Assembly (NCBI GenBank): GCA_003223595.1
Contig: QHVR01000508.1
Coordinates: 1 to 8,725 of the forward strand
Source: Acidobacteriota bacterium
GTDB taxonomy: Bacteria > Acidobacteriota > Terriglobia > Terriglobales > Acidobacteriaceae
Direction of reading: 5' to 3'
DNA length: 8,725 bases
Shown here piece after piece: positions 1-5,197 of this stretch (position 1 is the first letter of the stretch; every line of letters starts with the position of its first letter). The notes under the pieces are model-generated. The model worked only from the letters and a program-made list of their open reading frames with translations, was not told the DNA's origin and searched no databases. Position numbers and translations under genes: made by a program.

Positions 1-1040
1 CAGCAACCGTAGGGACAAACTACAGCGGCTCGCTGGCAGTCAGTGGTGGAACAGGTCCTTACACCTTCGCTGTCGCCTCGGGACAGTTGCCTAATGGCAT
101 TGCTTTGGCGAAGGATTCGGGCTCGGTATCGGGTACGCCCAGCAGCGCCGGGACCTTCAACTTTGTGGTATCCGCGCTGGACGCGAAAGGAAACTCCAGC
201 CTGAAGTCGTTGCAGATTCCGGTCGCCGATAATACTGCGGCGAGCAGCGGCTCAGGAGGCGGCGCCTCCAGCGGAGGAGGAACCAATAGCGGTGGATCGA
301 ATGGAGGGAGTTCGAACAGCGCCAATGCGAGCAGCGGAAAATCTTTCTCCAACATTCAACGTGCCGGAGGATGGGGGCAGTACGGACAAGGCCCGCCCAA
401 CTTCGTCGACTGTTCTCCATCGCCCTGCGATGGAATCTCCTTCTGGATGCAGCAGGGCGTGAACAACCCCTCCAAGAGTGGATCCGCAACCCAGTTCAAC
501 CTGGGTGGCACGGCCGCTTATTCCGATGCACTGTGGAACAACCACATCATTGGCCCGTTCTCGTCACAGGGGACTTTCGACGGTGACCGCAGTATGGTTC
601 CGGCGGTGTACAACTTCACTTACGATGTCGACTTCTACGGCGACAACCTGGAACTCTCCGAGGCGCTGGAATTTGATATCAACCAGTTCTTTGATGGAAT
701 GGGCTTCATCTTTGGTCATGAGTGCAACATTGCGAACGGGCATCAATGGTCCGTTTTCGATAACCAGAAGGCCAAGTGGGTATCAACCGGAGTTCCCTGC
801 AATCCGAACAGCAATGCGTGGAACCATGTAACGCTCAAAGTGCAACGCACGTCGGACAACCACTTGACGTATCAATCCATCACTCTGAATGGCCAGACCA
901 CAAACCTGAATTGGACCTTTGAGCATGGGTCTGCCTCCTCGGACTGGTACGGCGTCACGCTCAACTACCAGATGGACGGCAATTGGCGCCAGGACTCTTA
1001 CAGCGTCTACCTCGACAACTTGACCCTGACGTATCAATAG
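1..1040 (+). CDS. Secreted/surface protein, 3' part: putative Ig domain, Gly/Ser linker, lectin-like C-terminal domain
   Basis: The frame is open from base 3 to the TAG at 1038-1040 (345 residues visible), and the true start lies upstream of the window. The TTG and other internal start-like codons near base 87 fall inside a domain and are not starts. Residues 1-77 read as a putative Ig (He_PIG-type) module, with the typical run Y-T-F-A-V-A-S-G-Q-L-P-N-G-I and then G-T-P-S-S-A-G-T-F. Residues 78-111 are a Gly/Ser/Asn/Ala linker. Residues 114-345 form one compact domain rich in aromatic residues and predicted beta strands, with four cysteines (137, 142, 241, 266) and motifs ALEFDINQFFDGMGF and YSVYLDNLTLTY. 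It resembles a concanavalin-type jelly roll and recalls a conserved acidobacterial domain, but I cannot name a family. The protein is probably exported and could bind polysaccharide; both points are inference. No catalytic residues are assigned. Confidence 0.8.
   Translation, partial: ATVGTNYSGSLAVSGGTGPYTFAVASGQLPNGIALAKDSGSVSGTPSSAGTFNFVVSALDAKGNSSLKSLQIPVADNTAASSGSGGGASSGGGTNSGGSNGGSSNSANASSGKSFSNIQRAGGWGQYGQGPPNFVDCSPSPCDGISFWMQQGVNNPSKSGSATQFNLGGTAAYSDALWNNHIIGPFSSQGTFDGDRSMVPAVYNFTYDVDFYGDNLELSEALEFDINQFFDGMGFIFGHECNIANGHQWSVFDNQKAKWVSTGVPCNPNSNAWNHVTLKVQRTSDNHLTYQSITLNGQTTNLNWTFEHGSASSDWYGVTLNYQMDGNWRQDSYSVYLDNLTLTYQ
237..338 (+). repeat. Low-complexity Gly/Ser linker coding repeat
   Basis: About 34 codons encode almost only Gly, Ser, Ala and Asn, with repeated ggaggagg- and agcagcgg-like triplets. 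It joins the Ig module to the C-terminal domain and probably acts as a flexible spacer. Such tracts can change length by slippage. Confidence 0.75.
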
Positions 1041-1054
1041 AATTCGCGGCAGGA

Positions 1055-1069
1055 GCACGTGCACGCGTG
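1055..1069. other. Two overlapping 8-bp palindromes before a T-run
   Basis: GCACGTGC (1055-1062) and CACGCGTG (1062-1069) are each perfect palindromes that share one base, and TTTT follows at 1070-1073. They sit 15 bp after the stop of the surface-protein gene and 41 bp before the deaminase start. They could be a weak terminator for the first gene or an operator for the second. The possible stem is only four pairs with a six-base loop. Confidence 0.25.
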
Positions 1070-1100
1070 TTTTCCCCTGAGTCACTATTCTTGCTAAATT

Positions 1101-1105
1101 AGGAG
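1101..1105 (+). promoter_or_regulatory. Ribosome binding site of the deaminase gene
   Basis: AGGAG lies five bases before the ATG at 1111. This is a strong Shine-Dalgarno match and fixes the start of the deaminase. A TAAATT at 1095-1100 could be a weak -10 box, but it has no convincing -35 partner. Confidence 0.75.
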
Positions 1106-1110
1106 CGCTC

Positions 1111-1524
1111 ATGAAGGATGATCGGGCGCTCCTGCAAGAAGCACTGCAAGAGGCGAAACTCGGTTTGCGCGAAGGCGGCCTGCCCATCATTGTCGCGCGC
1201 GGTCACAACCTCCGCGTGCAGTCGGGAGATCCTACGGCGCATGCCGAGACAGTCTGCATCCGCAATGCGGGACGGCGCCGAGACTGGCACGAGTTGACGA
1301 TGGTCAGCACCCTGAGCCCCTGCATCATGTGTACGGGCACCGCCCTGCTCTACCGGATTCCGAGCGTCATCGTCGGAGAGAACCGCAATTTCTTGGGAGC
1401 GGAAGATCTCTTTCGTAGTCGCGGAGTGGAATTAGTCGTTCTCGACGACCCGGAATGCATTGAGATAATGGCGGAGTTCGTGCGCCAGCACCCCGATTTG
1501 TGGAATGAAGATATCGGACTCTAA
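1111..1524 (+). CDS. Yeast-type (FCY1-like) cytosine deaminase / nucleoside deaminase, shortened first hairpin
   Basis: A 137-residue zinc-dependent deaminase of the CMP/dCMP superfamily, expected to be cytosolic and to deaminate cytosine to uracil in pyrimidine salvage. The zinc motif is complete: HAE at 44-46 (His ligand, catalytic Glu46) and PCIMC at 70-74 (Cys71, Cys74). The best match from memory is yeast cytosine deaminase. Residues that contact cytosine there have counterparts here: Asn33 (GHN), Phe94 (VGENRNF), Trp131 and Asp134 in the C-terminal WNEDIGL. This separates it from tRNA adenosine deaminase TadA and guanine deaminase. E. coli CodA is an unrelated TIM-barrel enzyme, so that symbol is not used. 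Oddity: between EGGLPI (21-26) and ARGHN (29-33) only two residues remain, where relatives carry roughly 11-13, so most of the beta1-beta2 hairpin is missing in frame. The family is certain enough; activity is not. Confidence 0.88.
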   Translation: MKDDRALLQEALQEAKLGLREGGLPIIVARGHNLRVQSGDPTAHAETVCIRNAGRRRDWHELTMVSTLSPCIMCTGTALLYRIPSVIVGENRNFLGAEDLFRSRGVELVVLDDPECIEIMAEFVRQHPDLWNEDIGL

Positions 1525-1535
1525 CCTAGCGGCAT

Positions 1536-1694
1536 TCACCGCGTGGCCACCGCAGATTCAGCCTTCGCGGGAGCGGACGCCTCGCTGGCCGGAAGCGTGA
1601 ACTTCAGATCCCACTTGCATAGCGGACAACGGGTCGCCAGCGAATAAACGATTCGTCCAAAAGAAACGCATTTTGGGTTGATGCAAGCTCTCAT
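1536..1694 (-). CDS. Small zinc-ribbon-like protein, 52 residues
   Basis: Reading the minus strand from the ATG at 1694-1692 gives 52 residues ending at a TGA (1538-1536). The start is MRACINPKC and the centre ATRCPLCKWDLKFTLP. Two cysteine pairs, CxxxxC at 4 and 9 and CPLC at 23 and 26, are spaced as in a small zinc ribbon, so a single bound zinc is inferred. The last 20 residues are Ala/Ser/Glu-rich and probably disordered. A GAGG six bases upstream supports the start. The gene converges on the deaminase gene with an 11-bp gap and lies 161 bp downstream of lhgO on the same strand, so it may be cotranscribed with it or have its own promoter. Short zinc-ribbon proteins of this kind often have no known role, and I do not assign one. 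The alternative is a chance frame, but the cysteine pattern and ribosome binding site argue against it. Confidence 0.68.
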   Translation of the reverse strand: MRACINPKCVSFGRIVYSLATRCPLCKWDLKFTLPASEASAPAKAESAVATR

Positions 1695-1700
1695 ACGTGA

Positions 1701-1704
1701 CCTC
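1701..1704 (-). promoter_or_regulatory. Ribosome binding site of the small zinc-ribbon gene
   Basis: On the minus strand GAGG lies six bases before the ATG at 1694. It is the main non-protein evidence that this small frame is translated. Confidence 0.6.
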
Positions 1705-1710
1705 GCCGAT

Positions 1711-1730
1711 GCCGCGCGGCTATTCGCGGC
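1711..1730 (-). other. GC-rich hairpin just upstream of the zinc-ribbon gene's ribosome binding site
   Basis: On the minus strand GCCGCG and CGCGGC form a perfect six-pair all-GC stem around an eight-base loop. It ends six bases before the GAGG ribosome binding site. No T-run follows in either direction, so it is not a standard terminator. It could modulate translation or processing of the leader, or be incidental in GC-rich DNA. Confidence 0.3.
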
Positions 1731-1761
1731 TGATCAACAGAAGCTAGCACGAGCAAGGAAT

Positions 1762-1800
1762 TCGATCGCGTTCCTTTTTCGTTCGCTCGGATCGATTTTT
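1762..1800 (+). terminator. Weak possible terminator with T-run
   Basis: TCGATC (1762-1767) pairs with GATCGA (1790-1795) and is followed by TTTTT (1796-1800). Three more pairs (GCG/CGC) can extend the stem after a bulge, but the loop is long. It would stop plus-strand transcripts that pass the deaminase gene before they run antisense into lhgO. The rest of the 161-bp gap between the zinc-ribbon gene and lhgO shows nothing I can support. Confidence 0.22.
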
Positions 1801-1855
1801 CTTATTGGCCAGAGCGTCGCCTCGGAAGTGGATTTTTCCTTCGACACCGCTATTC

Positions 1856-3070
1856 TCAGGAGAGGCCCAGGCTTTCCGCAGCCATATCCACAATGGCTTT
1901 GCCGATCGTCAGCGAGGCGGTCGCCGCTGGAGACGGAACATTCAGCACGTGCAGCACTTTACCGGATGGCACGAAGTGGAAGTCATCGACCAAAGCACCG
2001 TCTGGCGTCACAGCCTGAGCCCGGACTCCAGATCCGCCGGGCACCAGGTCTTCTTCTTTCACTTCGGGCACAAGCCGCTGCAAAGCACGCACGAAAGCCC
2101 GTTTCGAGAGCGATCGGTGCCACTCATCCACACCGCTGCGCCAATGCCGCCGTGCCATCCGCCAGAATCCCGGGAACGAAAAAGACGATGCAAGGTCGCG
2201 GAGGTTAATGTCGCTGTGACGGTAACCTTCGCGGGCAAGTGCAAGGATGGCGTTGGGCCCGGCATCGACTTTGCCGCTTATACGGCGGGTGAAGTGCACG
2301 CCCAGAAACGGGAAGCGGGGATCGGGCACGGGGTAGATCAGCGCCTGGACTAACGAAGCACGTTCGGGAACCAGGTCGTAATATTCTCCGCGAAACGGCA
2401 CGATCATTACTCCGGGATCGTCTCCGGTCATCCGGCATATGCGGTCGCTGTAGAGTCCGGCACAGTTAATGAGAGCGTTCGCGAAAAACGCACCCTGCGG
2501 AGTTTCGATCACTATTCCATTTGCCGAGCGATGGATCGCGTGTGCGGGTGCTGAGCAAAGAACGGTCCCGCCCTGGCAGGTAATCAGTTCGGCATATTTC
2601 TCGCAGACAGCCGCATAGTCGGTTATGCCTGTCGAAGGAACCAGCAGCGCCTGCAACCCGGCTGCATGAGGCTCGAGCTCGTTCAATTGCACGGAATCGA
2701 TCAGACGCAGTCCGGTGAGCCCGTTGGCTTCTCCACGTTTTCTCAGCTCTTCCAGTCCCGGGAGTTCTTGCTCTTGGGTGGCGACGATTACCTTGCCGCA
2801 GACCCGGTGAGGCACGCCGTGCTCGCGACAGAATTCAAGCATGGCGGCCGCGCCGGGCACACACAAGCGCGCCTTGAGCGATCCCGGCTTGTAGTAAACG
2901 CCGGAGTGAATGACTCCGCTGTTGTGGCCGCTCTGGTGACGGGCCACGCGCTCCTCTTTTTCGAGGACAAGCAACCTTTGGCGCGGAAACCGGCGGGTAA
3001 TCTCGAACGCCACGCCGAGACCAACGGCACCTGCGCCGATGATGATCACGTTATAGTGTGCGTCTTTCAC
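1856..3070 (-). CDS. lhgO: L-2-hydroxyglutarate oxidase (FAD-dependent, LhgO family)
   Basis: A 404-residue flavoprotein that oxidises L-2-hydroxyglutarate to 2-oxoglutarate, either as metabolite repair or in lysine/glutarate breakdown. In E. coli the electrons go to membrane quinones. An N-terminal Rossmann motif VIIIGAGAVG (residues 8-17) is followed by LEKE near 36. The family block HQSGHNSGVIHSGVYY (45-60) comes next, then PFRGEYYDL (225-233), FPFLGVHFTR (253-262), GVRAQAV (348-354) and NVPSPAATASLTIG (377-390). All of these match E. coli LhgO (YgaF) in order, and the length is near its 422 residues. I chose the GTG at 3070 because it leaves a normal short leader before the FAD motif and has AGG eight bases upstream. 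A TTG at 3094 would add eight residues, and no ATG is available. The gene follows the giant propeller/Ig gene by 72 bp and may share its transcript. The family call is firm; the start is not. Confidence 0.92.
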   Translation of the reverse strand: MKDAHYNVIIIGAGAVGLGVAFEITRRFPRQRLLVLEKEERVARHQSGHNSGVIHSGVYYKPGSLKARLCVPGAAAMLEFCREHGVPHRVCGKVIVATQEQELPGLEELRKRGEANGLTGLRLIDSVQLNELEPHAAGLQALLVPSTGITDYAAVCEKYAELITCQGGTVLCSAPAHAIHRSANGIVIETPQGAFFANALINCAGLYSDRICRMTGDDPGVMIVPFRGEYYDLVPERASLVQALIYPVPDPRFPFLGVHFTRRISGKVDAGPNAILALAREGYRHSDINLRDLASSFSFPGFWRMARRHWRSGVDEWHRSLSKRAFVRALQRLVPEVKEEDLVPGGSGVRAQAVTPDGALVDDFHFVPSGKVLHVLNVPSPAATASLTIGKAIVDMAAESLGLS

Positions 3071-3142
3071 GGGTGTGGCCTGACGTGGCGGCAAGCTGAT
3101 GCTGCCTGGCGAGAAATCACAACTGCCGAGCGTCGCGACTGC

Positions 3143-5197
3143 CTAGTCTACGATGAGTTCGACGATTATGCTGTGACTGGCAGAGTCAGGGAGCCCCGGC
3201 GAACTCGCCGACACCGTCACGCGGTACGTTACCGCGTTACTCGGCGGCAATGTTGTTCCACCGTGGCCCTGGGCACTCACACCTGAACAGGAGACCAGAA
3301 TCAGCAGGAGCGGCAAAATCAGGACAATAGCAAGCAGCACACGGAGTCTGTTTCTGCCGTTACGCAGCCGGCAAGGTGAGCCGAAAACCCAGAGCACCGC
3401 CGGCATACACAGCGTTGTCGCGAGAACTGCTGCTCCTCCAAACGTTCGTTGCAAAGCAGCCCTGCTTCCTTGCGTGGAGATATTCATGACAACATTGATT
3501 GCGGACGCGCCGGGTGTGATGGGCATTGAGGGACTGAAGTTGCATTGTGCGCCGGGGGGCAATCCCTTAGTACACGCGAGGGTCACTGGGGCAGCAAACG
3601 AGGTCCCAATCGGCTGAATCGTCAGGTTGTAGGCTCCACTGGTTTGTCCCGCTTTCACGGTCTGACTGGGCATAGAAGATGTAGAAGCGGTGAGGGCAAA
3701 ATCCTGCCCGATCGTGAGTGCGACGCTCAGGGAATGGCCGGGGCCGCCGCTATTGTCCAATGAATTAATTTTCAGGTTGTAAGTACCGGGCGCTGCATCC
3801 TTTGGAGTTTTGAACGTAACGGTGACGGACTTCATGCCGGCGTTGGCGAGACTTATCGGATTATTCGGCGAAACGGCACAGAGAGCGGCGGCTAGCGCGC
3901 TCAGATCACAGGTGAAATCAATAGTTCCGCTGTACCCGTAAACGGATGCCAGCGTCAGAGTCGCTGGAGCTTCGCCCCCCGGCGCGGTCCAGAGAGTCTG
4001 CCCCCCCGAGATAGAGAAATCGCCAATGTTCAAAGTGACTTGCTTCCGCTGAACAAGAGATTCCGACGTACCTGTGATCGCGAGAGTGTATGAGCCCGCC
4101 GCGAATGTCACCCCTTGGACCGTCAGCGTAGCACTCGCCGGAAACGAACTCACGGAAGTGGGCACAACCGTACAACTCGATCCTGGATGACTGCTTGTGC
4201 AACTCAGGCTCACCGTACCTGCGAAGCCATCTTCCGAGGTGATCGAAATTGCGCTGCTCGCACTAGTCTCCCCTGCCTTCCTCTGAATGGTTGCAGGCAC
4301 CGTGAGATCAAAATGAGGATTTGATGTGACCCTCACAGCAAAAGACGCGGTGAGCGCGGCCGGCGCTCCCGCGCTTGTGGCCCTGAGCGTAACCGTGTAG
4401 TTGCCCGGAGCGGTCGTTGCGGGTACGTTAACGCTAGCCGTCGTGTCGACGGAAGCAATCGAGGTTGGATTTGCGCTGGTCCCAGGAGTGAGGCTGCACA
4501 TTGCATTCGGGATCGTGGTGCTGCATCCGACCGTGACGCTCTGATCGAATGATCCAGATGCCGTGACCTTGAAATTGACCGCCTGCGATGCTGTGCCTCT
4601 CGGAACCGTTACGCTGGCGGGCGAAGGCGTGGTCATCCCGAAGTTGACCACATGCAGCACTAAAGCAAGGTTGTGCGTGATGTGATTGCTGTCAGCCCCG
4701 ACAGCCTGAATTTTGAAACTGTAATCGCCAACCGGACTGCTGGTGCTTACTGAAAAAGGAGTCTTGGACCCTGGAGTCAGCGTCACCGGCGAAGGCGAAC
4801 AAACGCTTGGTGCCGCGCTAGCGCCCGTGGCACAAGTCAAAGTCATAGAGTTCGCATATCCGTTCAGCGCAGTGATCGTGCCGGTAAATACAGCGGTCTG
4901 CGTGGGGAAGACCGTCAACGTTGGATTTGCAACCGACATCTGGAAATCCGGAGTGACCACGAGATTAAATTCCCACATGCCACGCCCGTAGGTTGACGCT
5001 CGCAACAGTTGCTGGCCTCCGGAGGCGAATACCGCGAGAGCCGTCACCGCGACATTGGGAAGAAATCCAGTTCGGTTGGTAGCAGGGTTCGGGCCGAGTT
5101 CGGTCCAGTCTGGAGTGGACGTCGAGCTGGCGAATACCCCCACATCGGTCCCGACATAAACTTGCGCCAGCGCGGGATACACCACAACAGCGTTCAC
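3143..5197 (-). CDS. 3' part of the frameshifted gene: propeller end, five Ig-like repeats, membrane tail
   Basis: This frame gives 684 residues from a GTG at 5197, but that GTG is really the Val of D-S-P-V-N-A-V-V-V inside the propeller and not a start. Residues 1-77 complete the propeller, ending in the family motif STYGRGMWE (68-76). Residues 84-577 are five Ig-like repeats. Residues 587-606 and 618-637 are hydrophobic segments separated by an Arg-rich loop (CRLRNGRNR). The second ends in LVSC-SG, which fits a lipobox, and a 47-residue beta-strand-like tail follows. If the frameshift is real, this half has no signal peptide and no ribosome binding site and would probably not be made. Its TAG stop (3145-3143) lies in the same frame as lhgO, 72 bp before the chosen lhgO start. 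Confidence 0.82.
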   Translation of the reverse strand: MNAVVVYPALAQVYVGTDVGVFASSTSTPDWTELGPNPATNRTGFLPNVAVTALAVFASGGQQLLRASTYGRGMWEFNLVVTPDFQMSVANPTLTVFPTQTAVFTGTITALNGYANSMTLTCATGASAAPSVCSPSPVTLTPGSKTPFSVSTSSPVGDYSFKIQAVGADSNHITHNLALVLHVVNFGMTTPSPASVTVPRGTASQAVNFKVTASGSFDQSVTVGCSTTIPNAMCSLTPGTSANPTSIASVDTTASVNVPATTAPGNYTVTLRATSAGAPAALTASFAVRVTSNPHFDLTVPATIQRKAGETSASSAISITSEDGFAGTVSLSCTSSHPGSSCTVVPTSVSSFPASATLTVQGVTFAAGSYTLAITGTSESLVQRKQVTLNIGDFSISGGQTLWTAPGGEAPATLTLASVYGYSGTIDFTCDLSALAAALCAVSPNNPISLANAGMKSVTVTFKTPKDAAPGTYNLKINSLDNSGGPGHSLSVALTIGQDFALTASTSSMPSQTVKAGQTSGAYNLTIQPIGTSFAAPVTLACTKGLPPGAQCNFSPSMPITPGASAINVVMNISTQGSRAALQRTFGGAAVLATTLCMPAVLWVFGSPCRLRNGRNRLRVLLAIVLILPLLLILVSCSGVSAQGHGGTTLPPSNAVTYRVTVSASSPGLPDSASHSIIVELIVD
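3467..4948 (-). repeat. Five diverged Ig-like repeats, each with one cysteine pair
   Basis: In the repaired protein five modules of about 100 residues follow each other (about 899-1392). Each has a start like F-x-(L/M)-(S/T), a strand ending in a Cys (…V-T-L-x-C…) and a second Cys 9-11 residues later. The pairs are 937/948, 1040/1049, 1148/1157, 1245/1255 and 1357/1367, and a closing strand such as G-x-Y-x-(L/V)-x-(I/V) follows. The close pairs suggest one small disulfide loop per module, consistent with export. The modules are protein-level repeats; the DNA has diverged. Confidence 0.75.

Noticed and set aside
1678..2353. Plus-strand open frames of 176 and 182 codons opposite the lhgO 3' end
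   Set aside because: Their composition is low in hydrophobic cores and no motifs are seen. The lhgO frame explains the region fully.
3071..3145. Readthrough fusion of the giant exoprotein with lhgO (same frame, one TAG between)
   Set aside because: A secreted protein and a cytosolic flavoprotein are unrelated, the exoprotein ends in a normal closing strand, and lhgO has its own start candidates. The shared frame is a one-in-three coincidence.
2666..3286. 206-codon plus-strand open frame opposite lhgO
   Set aside because: It is antisense to a well-conserved flavoprotein, has no recognisable domain and crosses into the neighbouring gene. It is a shadow of GC-rich coding.
5194..5197. GTGA stop/start overlap suggesting two translationally coupled genes
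   Set aside because: The second frame begins in the middle of a propeller blade, its GTG is an ordinary Val codon, and the end of the first frame is nonsense sequence. One added base restores a single protein.
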